Shown one piece after another: positions 27,612-36,878 of a stretch of DNA of 64,000 nt (its first letter is position 1; each line of letters starts with the position of its first letter). The notes below the pieces were generated by a model that was not told the DNA's origin, ran no database searches, and saw only the letters and a program-made list of their open reading frames with translations. The position numbers and the translations under genes were made by a program. Origin of the DNA: Cyclobacteriaceae bacterium (GTDB lineage: Bacteria; Bacteroidota; Bacteroidia; Cytophagales; Cyclobacteriaceae); contig JAIBBC010000001.1 in assembly GCA_019694875.1 (NCBI GenBank), positions 1,867,501-1,931,500 on the forward strand, given 5' to 3'.

Positions 27612-28451
27612 TTAAGAACCCCAGAGCGGATGTTTTTCAAGATTTACCTGCTCATGAAAGAAAAGGCGGGTGGATGCTTCAAACGAAGATGTGTAATCTG
27701 AAACCAGGAATTGGTGATTGACAGGCCCTATGCCGGGATTGATGAGTTTGCTCTCTTCGAGGTGTTGTTTGAGTGCCTGCGCGACAACCTCTGACGAATC
27801 GAGTATCGTCATCTTGTTTTTGTAGAACTCGTTAATTTCTTTTTTTATCAACGGATAGTGAGTACAGGCGAGGATTAAGGCTTCAATGTTCTGAAGTTCC
27901 GGGTCGTTGAGGTATTGTGCAATAATCTCGTGACTGATCTTATTGTCAAAAAATCCTTCCTCAATCATGGGGGCAAGCAATGGAGTAGCCAATGAATGCA
28001 CAGTAATCCGTTCGTGCGCTTCCTGAATCTTACGCTGATAAACGCCTGACTGTACGGTTCGTTTCGTTCCGATCAATCCCACCGCACGGCCGGCATACTT
28101 GTCCAGTACGAGGTTAACCATTGGATCAATTACGTTGATAATCTTTACCGAGCGAACGTATTCCTTTAATAACTCGTAAGCTGCTGAACTGGCTGAATTG
28201 CAGGCTATCACAATCACCTTGCAGCCTTTCATCAGTAGTACATCCGCAATCTTGATGGAATACGCCTGGATAGCCGCCTCCGATTTATCGCCATATGGCA
28301 GGTGGGCGGTGTCGCCAAAGTACACCATACTTTCATTCGGCAACAGCTCCTGGATGGCGTGCGCTACGGTAAGGCCGCCAATGCCGCTGTCAAAAATTCC
28401 GATGGGTGCACTTGCCGATGTATTCAAAACGTATTGGTTGAATGAGCGCAA
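27612..28451 (-). CDS. murI: Glutamate racemase
   Basis: Interconverts L- and D-glutamate to supply peptidoglycan synthesis. Signatures are PIGIFDSGIGGLTVAHAIQ (Asp and Ser of the active site), FGDTAHLPYGDKS, VIACNSASSAAYE (first catalytic Cys) and LILACTHYPLI (second catalytic Cys). No ATG is available. The frame given starts at a TTG (28451), and another TTG at 28427 (MNTSASAPIGIF) would fit the family N-terminus equally well. The upstream gene's terminator ends only about 10 bases before 28451, so murI needs read-through or a promoter overlapping the hairpin. Confidence 0.93.
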   Translation of the reverse strand: MRSFNQYVLNTSASAPIGIFDSGIGGLTVAHAIQELLPNESMVYFGDTAHLPYGDKSEAAIQAYSIKIADVLLMKGCKVIVIACNSASSAAYELLKEYVRSVKIINVIDPMVNLVLDKYAGRAVGLIGTKRTVQSGVYQRKIQEAHERITVHSLATPLLAPMIEEGFFDNKISHEIIAQYLNDPELQNIEALILACTHYPLIKKEINEFYKNKMTILDSSEVVAQALKQHLEESKLINPGIGPVNHQFLVSDYTSSFEASTRLFFHEQVNLEKHPLWGS

Positions 28452-28453
28452 AT

Positions 28454-28486
28454 AAAAAAAAGAACCCCATAGTTTCTATGGGGTTC
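28454..28486 (-). terminator. Strong rho-independent terminator
   Basis: A perfect 11-bp stem (28462-28472 with 28476-28486) and a TTT loop. On the minus strand it is followed by eight T residues. It lies 21 bases after the stop of the zinc-ribbon membrane protein gene and directly abuts the murI start region. Confidence 0.9.
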
Positions 28487-28507
28487 CGGATTAAATGTTG
28501 AACTTTT

Positions 28508-29236
28508 CTATGCTTTAGGGGCGAGCTTCAGTTCGCTTGCCTCGCGGTGACCGCAGTAACCACACTTGTAGTGTTTCAGCAGCAATCCGCCTTCAAAGGC
28601 TGTCGGCTCCTGCTTCATTTCTTCACGTTCCATGCGCAATGTGTAGTAGCCGCAGTTCGGGCAACGGTCAGCATGCTCGTAAGAGTTATATTTTTCGATC
28701 TTCTTATAGCCGGTTTTCTCATCCAGCCATACGTCATAGTCAACCGAGTGGATGTTAGCTTCTTCCGCGATCATGTCGGCATCCATGTATGCATCTTCTT
28801 CCTCTTCGCTCAGCTTACGCATTTTATTTCCTGCAGGGGAAGTTCGAGGCGTATTGCGGAGCTTGTCGAGGCGCTTTTCAACGTATTTCGGGTAGTAAAT
28901 CTTCAATAAACTGAAGAAAATGAAGTACGTGATAAAGCCCATGCTGACTACGATAAACAACCTCACCCAGAAGAAAATCATCCCGCTGTAGGCGATTTTT
29001 TCGGACCGGATAGTAAGGCCATAGGCGCATGCTGCGATAATGAAACAAAATACGGTATACCAGAAATACTTGATTTCGTGCAAGTTGATATAATCGTACT
29101 TGTCTTTGAGATCCTTTACCCGGGCGGCACTGAATTCATAATAGAGAAAGATCAGGATGCCCACGCCAATCATGGCGTAGCAAAGGTAAAGCATGTAAGA
29201 ATCCCACGTGGTAAGAAAGGATTGTAATGAGTCCAT
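28508..29236 (-). CDS. Membrane protein with C-terminal zinc ribbon
   Basis: Protein of 242 aa of unknown function. Three transmembrane helices are visible in the N-terminal half (about residues 15-35, 52-72 and 82-112). A charged cytosolic linker (EEEEDAYMDADMIAEEAN) and a zinc ribbon at the C-terminus follow, with two knuckles, CPNCGYY and CGYCGHRE, about 38 residues apart. The metal site suggests RNA, DNA or protein binding near the membrane. It is monocistronic and ends at a strong terminator. Confidence 0.85.
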   Translation of the reverse strand: MDSLQSFLTTWDSYMLYLCYAMIGVGILIFLYYEFSAARVKDLKDKYDYINLHEIKYFWYTVFCFIIAACAYGLTIRSEKIAYSGMIFFWVRLFIVVSMGFITYFIFFSLLKIYYPKYVEKRLDKLRNTPRTSPAGNKMRKLSEEEEDAYMDADMIAEEANIHSVDYDVWLDEKTGYKKIEKYNSYEHADRCPNCGYYTLRMEREEMKQEPTAFEGGLLLKHYKCGYCGHREASELKLAPKA

Positions 29237-29305
29237 AGCGGTCTAAGGGTTTTGGTCACCAAAAATATTAAAATCCTGAGAACTTCACTATTCCCCGAAA
29301 ACATC

Positions 29306-29341
29306 TTGTTTTTCCCCTACCCGGACTTATTTGTATAATTG
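29306..29341 (+). promoter_or_regulatory. Candidate promoter for fabI
   Basis: TATAATTG (29334-29341) matches TAnnTTTG with one mismatch and lies 20 bases before the ATG. The nearest TTG (29306-29308) is 25 bases upstream, longer than the usual 19-21, so the call is tentative. Confidence 0.3.
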
Positions 29342-29360
29342 TGCCTTAAACCAGAAAATC

Positions 29361-30173
29361 ATGAGCTACAACGTTCTAAAAGGCAAGCGAGGAATCATTT
29401 TCGGGGCACTCGATGAGAACTCAATTGCCTGGAAAACAGCGCTTAAAGTTAAGGAGGAAGGCGGTAGTTTTACCCTGACCAATGCGCCCATTGCTATGCG
29501 GATGGGCAAAATCAACGAACTGGCCAAAGCCTGCAATGCCGAGATTATTCCGGCAGACGCTACGTCTGAGCAGGACCTGACCACCCTGTTTACCAAATCG
29601 GTTGAGATTTTGGGGGGCAAGCTCGACTTCGTGCTGCACTCCATTGGCATGAGTCCGAACGTTCGCAAAGACAGGCCCTATGGCGACCTTAATTATGAGT
29701 GGTTTCTGAAGACGCTGGACATTTCCGGCCTGTCATTCCATAAAGTAATGCAGGTGGCTGAAAAGAACGACTCCATGAACGAATGGGGTTCTATTGTGGC
29801 CCTTACCTATATCGCGGCTCAGCGCACGTATCCCGACTATTCCGACATGGCGCAGGCGAAAGCAGTTCTTGAATCTATTGCCCGTAGTTATGGGTATCGT
29901 TTTGGCAAACTGAAGAAAGTTCGCGTGAACACAATCTCACAGTCGCCAACCAAAACTACCGCAGGAGCTGGTATTTCCGGGTTTGATGTGTTCTACGATT
30001 ATGCAAATCTTATGTCGCCTCTTGGCAACGCTTCCGCGGATGATTGCGCAAGCTATATCGTTTCCTTGTTCTCCGATTTCACAAGAATGGTAACGATGCA
30101 AAACCTGATGCACGATGGCGGATTCTCGACCACGGGTATCACAGATGATTTGATTGCACGATTGAGTAAATAG
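29361..30173 (+). CDS. fabI: Enoyl-[acyl-carrier-protein] reductase (NADH)
   Basis: Catalyses the last step of the fatty acid elongation cycle. The start is placed at 29361 (MSYNVLKGKRGIIFGALDE), the usual N-terminus with the nucleotide-binding loop; the longer frame adds ten unrelated residues. The FabI-specific catalytic pattern Tyr150 (ALTY), Tyr160 and Lys167 (Y-x6-K in YSDMAQAKA) is intact. Its 270 aa is typical. It is followed 46 bases later by ispE, with a palindromic element in between. Confidence 0.96.
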   Translation: MSYNVLKGKRGIIFGALDENSIAWKTALKVKEEGGSFTLTNAPIAMRMGKINELAKACNAEIIPADATSEQDLTTLFTKSVEILGGKLDFVLHSIGMSPNVRKDRPYGDLNYEWFLKTLDISGLSFHKVMQVAEKNDSMNEWGSIVALTYIAAQRTYPDYSDMAQAKAVLESIARSYGYRFGKLKKVRVNTISQSPTKTTAGAGISGFDVFYDYANLMSPLGNASADDCASYIVSLFSDFTRMVTMQNLMHDGGFSTTGITDDLIARLSK

Positions 30174-30183
30174 TATTTAAATA

Positions 30184-30218
30184 GTCACCGGTTGCCGGGT
30201 CAACCGGTAGCCGGTAAC
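30184..30218. repeat. REP-like palindromic element upstream of ispE
   Basis: A 35-base imperfect palindrome with four CCGG cores. Its inner part is a perfect 8-bp stem, ACCGGTTG (30187-30194) with CAACCGGT (30201-30208), around a 6-base loop. It ends one base before the ispE ATG. There is no T run, so it is not a standard terminator. It could be a REP-type repeat or an mRNA hairpin that affects ispE translation. Confidence 0.6.
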
Positions 30219-30219
30219 T

Positions 30220-31029
30220 ATGATTTCTTTTCCTCCCTGCAAAATCAATCTCGGACTGAACGTGATCTCGAAACGTTCAGATGGATACCACAATCTCGAA
30301 ACTTGTTTTTATCCGCTACCGCTTACCGATGCGCTTGAGATACTTCCAACCGATACGCTCTCTTTTAATCTTTCCGGCAATGCAATTCCCGGGGATGCTG
30401 CTGATAATCTCTGTCTGAAAGCTTACAAATTGCTGCAAAAAGATTTTGACCTCAAACCGGTAGCCATCTTTCTGCATAAAGTTATTCCTTCGGGAGCAGG
30501 ATTGGGTGGAGGCTCTTCGGACGGTGCGCATACGCTGCGATTATTAAACAACCTGTTCAAGCTTAACCTGACCACCGAAAAACTAAAAAGTTATGCGCTT
30601 CAGTTAGGAAGCGATTGTCCGTTTTTTATTGAAGATAAGCCGATGCTCGGAACCGGAAGGGGAGAGGTGCTGACCGAAATCGATGTAAATCTTCACGGAA
30701 AGTTTTTGGTATTGGTAAAACCGGATATTCATGTTTCAACCGCAGAAGCATACGGAGGTGTATTGCCGGCTGTTCCGCTTACGCGGATAAGGGAGATTCT
30801 TGAAACACAATCAGTCGCAGCATGGAAAGATGTTTTAATAAATGATTTTGAGAAATCTGTTTTTGCAAAACATCCACTGATTGGAGCTATTAGGCAACAA
30901 CTTTATCAGTGCGGGGCTTTGTATGCAAGCATGAGCGGATCCGGCTCCTCGGTATTTGGCATTTTTGAAAAGCCCGTTGATCTCAAATCACAGTTCGGAG
31001 ATCATTTTTACTGGGGCAACATGCTCTAA
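30220..31029 (+). CDS. ispE: 4-diphosphocytidyl-2-C-methyl-D-erythritol kinase
   Basis: GHMP-family kinase of the MEP isoprenoid pathway, which phosphorylates CDP-methylerythritol. The N-terminal PCKINLGLNVISKRSDGYHNLET and the ATP loop PSGAGLGGGSSDGAHTL are diagnostic, and the third GHMP motif (SMSGSGSSVFGIF) is near the C-terminus. Its 269 aa is normal. It converges with the EamA gene, whose stop codon overlaps its own by 4 bases. Confidence 0.96.
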   Translation: MISFPPCKINLGLNVISKRSDGYHNLETCFYPLPLTDALEILPTDTLSFNLSGNAIPGDAADNLCLKAYKLLQKDFDLKPVAIFLHKVIPSGAGLGGGSSDGAHTLRLLNNLFKLNLTTEKLKSYALQLGSDCPFFIEDKPMLGTGRGEVLTEIDVNLHGKFLVLVKPDIHVSTAEAYGGVLPAVPLTRIREILETQSVAAWKDVLINDFEKSVFAKHPLIGAIRQQLYQCGALYASMSGSGSSVFGIFEKPVDLKSQFGDHFYWGNML

Positions 31030-31937
31030 GGTCCGGTGTGTGGAAAAGGTTTCGGTCGTGTAAACCTGTCTTTAACAAACGGGTACGCAATCACAGCGCC
31101 TAAAATCACAACGGTTCCCAAATAGAAGTTCCAGCTCATCACTTCGCTTTGTCCGAACACAATCAGCGCGAGTATAATACCATACACCGGTTCGAGGTTC
31201 AGCGTAAGCTGAATGAAAAACACCGAAAGTTTTTTGGTCAGGTTGATTGCCACTGCGTATGCATACACGGTGCACACCAGCGACAGGATGCCGATCCAGA
31301 TCCAATCGCTCCATGAGGGAGCCAGATGCAGTTGACCGTCAGTTGCGAAATAAGAAGTGTAAACCGGAAAGAACACCACCACCGTGGCGCATGCACCAAT
31401 CATTTCATAAAATGTGATGGTCAGGGAGTTAACCCGCGTAACCAGTTGTGAGTTGATGACGGCAAACATGGCACACGTCAATCCCGACAGGATGCCAAGA
31501 AACAATCCCATCGGATATTGAAAGTCAAACGAGAAGATCAGATAGAGTCCAAGGATTACAACAAGTCCAAGACCAACTTCAACACCCTGAATTTTATTTT
31601 TCTTAACCATTGGCTCAATGAAAGCCGCCCACAACGAACATGTGGCGAACCCCACGAGGCTGGTTGATGGATTGGAAATTCTGCCGGATATAAAAAACGT
31701 TAGCCAATGCGAAGCAACAATCACCCCGGTAAGTAACATTTTAATCAGATCAGATTTATCAACCATAAACGATCCGCGAAGGATCACAATCACCACACCC
31801 ATGCCGATGGCGGCCAGAAGCGTGCGATAGAAGACCATTTCTACAGCAGGAATTGAAACGAGCTTTCCAAGGATAGCGGTGAAGCCCCAAAGAAACACCA
31901 GGAAATGAAGTTTGAAGTAATCGGATGTAGTAGCCAT
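31026..31937 (-). CDS. EamA/DMT-superfamily transporter
   Basis: Inner-membrane protein of 303 aa with about ten transmembrane helices in two EamA repeats (LHFLVFLWGFTAILGKLVS at the start, VYAYAVAINLTKKLSVFFIQLTLNLEPVYG in the second half). The family exports metabolites such as amino acids or nucleotide derivatives; the substrate is not predictable here. Its ATG directly abuts the lptF/G-like stop codon (TAAATG), so it is probably co-transcribed with tgt and the Lpt permease. Confidence 0.9.
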   Translation of the reverse strand: MATTSDYFKLHFLVFLWGFTAILGKLVSIPAVEMVFYRTLLAAIGMGVVIVILRGSFMVDKSDLIKMLLTGVIVASHWLTFFISGRISNPSTSLVGFATCSLWAAFIEPMVKKNKIQGVEVGLGLVVILGLYLIFSFDFQYPMGLFLGILSGLTCAMFAVINSQLVTRVNSLTITFYEMIGACATVVVFFPVYTSYFATDGQLHLAPSWSDWIWIGILSLVCTVYAYAVAINLTKKLSVFFIQLTLNLEPVYGIILALIVFGQSEVMSWNFYLGTVVILGAVIAYPFVKDRFTRPKPFPHTGP

Positions 31938-33095
31938 TTATCGCGGAACATACCGGTACATAACACCGGATATGGCGCCAAAGATAATAGCCGGAATCCA
32001 TACCGAAATAGCCGGAGGTAACGAACCTGCTTCCGCGAAGGTGCGGAACATCATGAAAAACAAAATGAACACGAACGAGAGCGCAAAGCCCAGAGCGATT
32101 TGAGCACCGGTCCCGCCCCGGCTCTTGCGCGATGAAACAATTACACCCATAAACGTCAGGATGAAGATTGAGAAAGGCGATGCGAAACGTGTGTACTTCT
32201 CAACCTCATACACATCAATGCCGGCTGAGCCGCGCGATTTTAACGTCTTGATGTATTTATTGAGTTCCGTAAGCGTAAGGCCATCGTATTTGCGATAATC
32301 ATTATCAAACTCGTTGGGATGAATCGCAAGTGTGGTGTCCAGCGGGGTTTTTCCTGTTTTTAGAATCTCTTTGGTGATCCTGGTATCCAGTGGAGGATTT
32401 GCAAGCGAATCAACTTTTTGGGTTGAATCGGGCTTGAGTGACGCAGGCTCGAAGATGTCATTGATTTGTGTTACCTCCCAATCGTAAAGCGTCCATTTGT
32501 TTTTTGTGGTATCCCACTCAATTCTTCTGGCGGTAAGCTTTTCAATCAGCTTCCTGTTCTTAAATCGCTCGAGCGTGAACTGGTAGCCTTTATCAGAACT
32601 GCTGTTATAACTCTGCAGATACAGGAAAACATTCTTCGATACCTGCATGTGAATGTTTCTAAAGCTTGAATTCGTTTTTGGTTTGAGATATTCAAGCTCG
32701 AATGCAAGCCGGGATTTGTTTGAGTTCGGAATGATCCAGCCATTCAGCCAAAAGCTGACACCGGCAATTAAGGCTGCCCCGATAAAATATGGCAACAACA
32801 ATCTTCTGAAGCTAACTCCGCTGCTGAGTATGGCTACGATCTCGGTATGACCGGCCATCTTGGCTGTAACATAAACCGTTGCAATAAAAACGGTGATCGG
32901 AGTAATTAATCCCGCAATCCACGGAAGGAAGTTTCCATAGTATCCGAGGATTTCAACAAAGCCGAGCTGCGCCTTTGCGTATTTGTCGGTCTTTTCGGTT
33001 AGGTCGATTACGGTAATTACAGCCAGCAACAATGCCACTACGAACACATACGTGCTCAGAAATTGCCGAAGAATGTACCGATCGAGGAGTTTCAT
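31938..33095 (-). CDS. LptF/LptG family permease
   Basis: Inner-membrane component of the LPS export bridge (LptB2FG type), 385 aa. The N-terminus (LLDRYILRQFLSTYVFVVALLLAVITVIDL) and the paired early helices are typical, then a periplasmic beta-jellyroll region (about residues 110-290) and three C-terminal helices. One family member is present; its partner must be encoded elsewhere, so LptF and LptG cannot be told apart. The ATG overlaps the tgt stop by one base. Confidence 0.9.
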   Translation of the reverse strand: MKLLDRYILRQFLSTYVFVVALLLAVITVIDLTEKTDKYAKAQLGFVEILGYYGNFLPWIAGLITPITVFIATVYVTAKMAGHTEIVAILSSGVSFRRLLLPYFIGAALIAGVSFWLNGWIIPNSNKSRLAFELEYLKPKTNSSFRNIHMQVSKNVFLYLQSYNSSSDKGYQFTLERFKNRKLIEKLTARRIEWDTTKNKWTLYDWEVTQINDIFEPASLKPDSTQKVDSLANPPLDTRITKEILKTGKTPLDTTLAIHPNEFDNDYRKYDGLTLTELNKYIKTLKSRGSAGIDVYEVEKYTRFASPFSIFILTFMGVIVSSRKSRGGTGAQIALGFALSFVFILFFMMFRTFAEAGSLPPAISVWIPAIIFGAISGVMYRYVPR

Positions 33096-34225
33096 TATAA
33101 CCGGGCTGACACTTTTTTAACCATTCCGTTTTTCCATTCGCCAAAGGTGCCGTTCAGAATCTGCTTGCGGGCTTCCTTAACCAGCCAAAGATAAAACGTA
33201 AGGTTGTGTAACGTAGCAATTTGCGCGCCTAAAATCTCTTTATTGATGATGAGGTGCCGAAGGTATGCTTTCGAATAAAAGGCACTGGCGTAGCCACCCA
33301 GTTCGGCATCAATCGGTGAAAGGTCATCTTTCCATTTTTCATTGCGGATGTTCACGATGCCCTGCGTGGTGAACAGCATTCCGTTGCGGGCGTTGCGGGT
33401 GGGCATTACACAATCAAACATATCCACACCCAAAGCGATACACTCCAGAATGTTCTCCGGTGTGCCAACTCCCATCAGGTAACGCGGCTTGTCGGCAGGA
33501 AGAATGTTGCAAACCACATCGGTCATTTCATACATCAATTCATGCGGCTCGCCAACCGACAAACCACCAATGGCATTGCCGTGCTGATTCTGAGCGGCTA
33601 TAAATTCAGCCGACTGAATCCGGAGATCTTTATACACGCTTCCCTGAACAATCGGAAAGAGCGTTTGTTGATAACCGTACAGTGGTTGTGTGCTATCGAT
33701 CCGCCTGATGCACCGCTGCAGCCACTGGTGCGTGATCGCGAGCGACTTCTTTGCATAATCGTATTCACAGGGATAAGGCGTGCATTCGTCCAATGCCATG
33801 ATAATGTCCGCACCAATAGCGCGTTGAATATCCATCACATTTTCGGGAGTGAACACATGCTTTGAACCATCGATATGCGATTTGAATGTAACGCCCTCAT
33901 CGTTGATCTTCCGGTTTTCAGAAAGTGAATACACCTGGTAGCCGCCACTGTCGGTAAGAATAGGCTTGCTCCAGCCATTGAATTTATGGAGTCCACCGGC
34001 CTGTTGCAGCAAACCGGTTCCCGGTCGTAAATAAAGGTGATAGGTGTTGCCAAGAATAATTTGCGCCTGAATGTCGTGTTCAAGCTCGCGCTGGTGAACA
34101 GCTTTCACAGTACCCGCAGTGCCCACCGGCATGAAAATAGGCGTTTCAATGTCGCCATGATCGGTATGGACAATACCGGCCCGTGCTTTGGATTGACGAT
34201 CGTTTGCTGAAAGGGTAAACTTCAC
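33095..34225 (-). CDS. tgt: Queuine tRNA-ribosyltransferase lacking the zinc cysteines
   Basis: Exchanges guanine 34 of tRNA-Asp, Asn, His and Tyr for preQ1. Active-site residues are visible: Asp92 (LTDSGGYQVYS), the DECTPYP motif (147-153) and the nucleophile Asp271 (MFDCVMPTRNARNG). The C-terminal zinc site normally has three Cys (CxCxxC) plus a His. Here the aligned positions are Leu309, Gly311 and Ser314, although the TLHNL His is kept. Length (376 aa) is normal. The loss could be common in this phylum rather than special to this strain. Confidence 0.95.
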   Translation of the reverse strand: MKFTLSANDRQSKARAGIVHTDHGDIETPIFMPVGTAGTVKAVHQRELEHDIQAQIILGNTYHLYLRPGTGLLQQAGGLHKFNGWSKPILTDSGGYQVYSLSENRKINDEGVTFKSHIDGSKHVFTPENVMDIQRAIGADIIMALDECTPYPCEYDYAKKSLAITHQWLQRCIRRIDSTQPLYGYQQTLFPIVQGSVYKDLRIQSAEFIAAQNQHGNAIGGLSVGEPHELMYEMTDVVCNILPADKPRYLMGVGTPENILECIALGVDMFDCVMPTRNARNGMLFTTQGIVNIRNEKWKDDLSPIDAELGGYASAFYSKAYLRHLIINKEILGAQIATLHNLTFYLWLVKEARKQILNGTFGEWKNGMVKKVSARL

Positions 34226-34297
34226 TGCCGCATTTTAAGGCGACAAAAATAAGCTAATATTTTGTTTTCACTGACCGGCAAAATGCCCTAACGGTTT

Positions 34298-36769
34298 CTA
34301 CTCATTTCGCAACGTGTCGGCCGGGTTAGTTCCCGCAGCTCTCAACGTTTGCAGGCCAACGGTAAGTACAAGCAAAGCGGTAATGAGCAGCAACGTAATG
34401 AAGTAACTCACTGGCGAAATGTTTACGTGATAGGCAAAACCCGACAACCACTCATTCAAACTATAAATACTTAGCGGCACAGCCAGCATCGAACCAATAA
34501 ACAGCACCAGCAGATAGTCATAGCTCATCAAACGGACAAGATCAACCATTCGCGCACCCAGCACTCTTCGCACTGCCATTTCTTTTGTCCGTGTTTTTAA
34601 CGCATACGCGATTAAACCTACCAGTCCGAGAAATGCAATCACAACAGCGAAAGCCCCAAATACAAATAACAGTTGAACCTGAATTCGCTCGCCTTTGTAA
34701 AGGTTATTGTACAGGTCATCCAGAAAAAAATACTCCATCGGGTAAGATGGAAACTGGTCGTTCCAGACCCGGCTTACGTTTGCAACAGCAGCGTTCATGT
34801 TTTGCGATTCTACTTTGATTAAGAATGTTCGCAGCCACAAAGGTTCGTTAACCATAATCACAGGATCTACTTTGTTGCGAAGCGTCTCCTGATGATAATC
34901 TTTCACCACACCTACAACAGGGCCGTAAGCCAGCACAGCATCTCCGATCGACCAATTGATCCTTTGCCCGATTGCTTCTTCGGGAGACTTCCATCCCAAC
35001 TGGCGCATGGCAGTTTCGTTAATTAAGTACTCGCGTGGCTGATCGATCAAATATTTTTGATACGGGTAATTTTCGGTGAATACGGGGGGAACGAATTGCT
35101 TCACAGGCGCTTGAATGTTTCTCCCCGCAATAAATTCCAATCCAAGAAGGGATATAAAATCGTGATCGATAATTTGGATATCCATTCGCGGAGCGTTGTT
35201 CGCATCAGTGTTAATGCCTTCAACTAACACCGGACCAGCATCCCGGATTTCGCGTGATGGCACCTCCATGCAAGCGCTTACGGAAACAATACCGGGCTGT
35301 CTGGCAAGCCGGCTTCGGAAGCTTTCAAATTTGTCTTTCACCGGATCGGGTGTTCCCGGAATAGCAATTACCTGTTCACGATGCATTCCAGGATTTGTAT
35401 TCAACAAGAATTCAAACTGGTGATAGGCGATGAGCGCGCTTGCGATCAACAGCACCGAAATGCCGAACTGTAGGGTCACCAGTACGCGCTTGAGACTAAA
35501 AGGATTTTCCTTTGCGGTAATCGACAGGGCTTTTGTCGTTTTCAAAACAGCAACTGGTTGTAAGCGTGTTAGCAACAGTACCGGGTAAATGCCGGTTACG
35601 ATCCCGAGCAAACAGGCGATGGCGAGTAACGTTAAAGCAAATGTGAACGGCTCCGGAAGAAATTGAAGTGCGACAACCTGCTGAACATAGGGAAACAAAA
35701 GGTATACTGCTCCGCCCGCGATACACAACGCTGTTATCTGGTACACAATCGATTCTGTTATCAGGTACGATATCAATTGCCTGCGGCTGGCGCCCATTAC
35801 TTTTCTCATTCCAAACTCTCTCGCCCGCCCGAGAGAAATGGCACTGTTGAGGTTCATGAAGTTTATGGCAGCCATCAGCAAAATGAGAACTCCGGCAAAG
35901 CCTACAACCCGTACGTAAAATATTTCTCCGGAAGGAACAATTTCACGCGCGAGGTGCGAAGTAAGATGAATGTCGCGGAGCTGCTGAAACGATATGTCGG
36001 TGTCCCGGGCCGATATTTCATCGTCATACTTTTTTATAAAATCTGGAACACCCGCCTCAACCTGCGAAATGCTGGCGCCATTCTGTAACAGCACGTACGT
36101 GTAGGCCCAGCCGGTTCGCTCAGACGGATCACGAAAGGAAATCAGCATGTCTATCGGTAAATGCGTATTGAGCGGAAGGTTTGGCATCACACCCGTAACA
36201 TGATGCAGTGTTTCAGTATTATTGAAATCACTGTTGATGAAAATCTCTTTGCCAATCGGATCCTGCGAACCGAAATATTTCTCAGCCAGCGATTGCGACA
36301 GTACAACAGAATTCGGCCGAGCTAAGGCTTCTTTTGGATTGCCGGAAACCAGCTTAATGGCAAAAACATCAAACACCTCTTTATCGGTTACGTATGCATG
36401 CGCGGGCCTGAATTTTTCGGTGCCGATGCGCGCATACTTTCTTTCCTGATTTTGAAAACGTATCAGCGTTTTAACTGCAGGAAATTCATTGGGCAGTTCG
36501 TTAATGTAGTCAGTTGGAATCCTGGCCCACTGCGTAGGTTCGCTTCCCGGGGGCGCATACACGTGCGTAGCCCGATAAATCCGGTCGGCATTATGGTTAA
36601 ATTGCTCATAGTGCGTTTCGAAGTACACATAGAGTGCAGCAAAAATGAACATGGTGAAGCCCATTGTCAGCCCGAACAGGTTCAGGAATGTGTAAGTTTT
36701 GTTTTTATAAAAACTGCGCGCAACAATCTTGAGGTTGTTGCTCAAAAACGTGAGCCGGCCATGTGTCAT
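34298..36769 (-). CDS. FtsX/MacB-type ABC transporter permease
   Basis: Inner-membrane protein of 823 aa with two MacB-type periplasmic domains and two FtsX permease domains, about eight transmembrane helices in all. The start is set at 36769 (MTHGRLTFLSNNLKIVARSF), since this family begins just before the NLKIAxR segment; the longer frame adds 21 residues. GRAREFGMRKVMGASR and KTRTKEMAVRRVLGARM are the cytosolic coupling motifs of the two halves. Such proteins export peptides or lipids, or transmit signals, with a MacB-like ATPase, none of which is adjacent. Confidence 0.9.
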   Translation of the reverse strand: MTHGRLTFLSNNLKIVARSFYKNKTYTFLNLFGLTMGFTMFIFAALYVYFETHYEQFNHNADRIYRATHVYAPPGSEPTQWARIPTDYINELPNEFPAVKTLIRFQNQERKYARIGTEKFRPAHAYVTDKEVFDVFAIKLVSGNPKEALARPNSVVLSQSLAEKYFGSQDPIGKEIFINSDFNNTETLHHVTGVMPNLPLNTHLPIDMLISFRDPSERTGWAYTYVLLQNGASISQVEAGVPDFIKKYDDEISARDTDISFQQLRDIHLTSHLAREIVPSGEIFYVRVVGFAGVLILLMAAINFMNLNSAISLGRAREFGMRKVMGASRRQLISYLITESIVYQITALCIAGGAVYLLFPYVQQVVALQFLPEPFTFALTLLAIACLLGIVTGIYPVLLLTRLQPVAVLKTTKALSITAKENPFSLKRVLVTLQFGISVLLIASALIAYHQFEFLLNTNPGMHREQVIAIPGTPDPVKDKFESFRSRLARQPGIVSVSACMEVPSREIRDAGPVLVEGINTDANNAPRMDIQIIDHDFISLLGLEFIAGRNIQAPVKQFVPPVFTENYPYQKYLIDQPREYLINETAMRQLGWKSPEEAIGQRINWSIGDAVLAYGPVVGVVKDYHQETLRNKVDPVIMVNEPLWLRTFLIKVESQNMNAAVANVSRVWNDQFPSYPMEYFFLDDLYNNLYKGERIQVQLLFVFGAFAVVIAFLGLVGLIAYALKTRTKEMAVRRVLGARMVDLVRLMSYDYLLVLFIGSMLAVPLSIYSLNEWLSGFAYHVNISPVSYFITLLLITALLVLTVGLQTLRAAGTNPADTLRNE

Positions 36770-36878
36770 AGAAAAGGATTTGAGAGTAGTGAAGTTCAGA
36801 AAAAAATAAGCCGTACGGAAACCGCCCGTCACAGAATCCTAAATCCGCGGGCAACATCAAAAACAAAAATTTTGAGGA

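Noticed and set aside
30187-30208. Terminator between fabI and ispE
   Set aside because: The stem is good but no T run follows and the ispE ATG is 12 bases further on, so it is recorded as a palindromic element.
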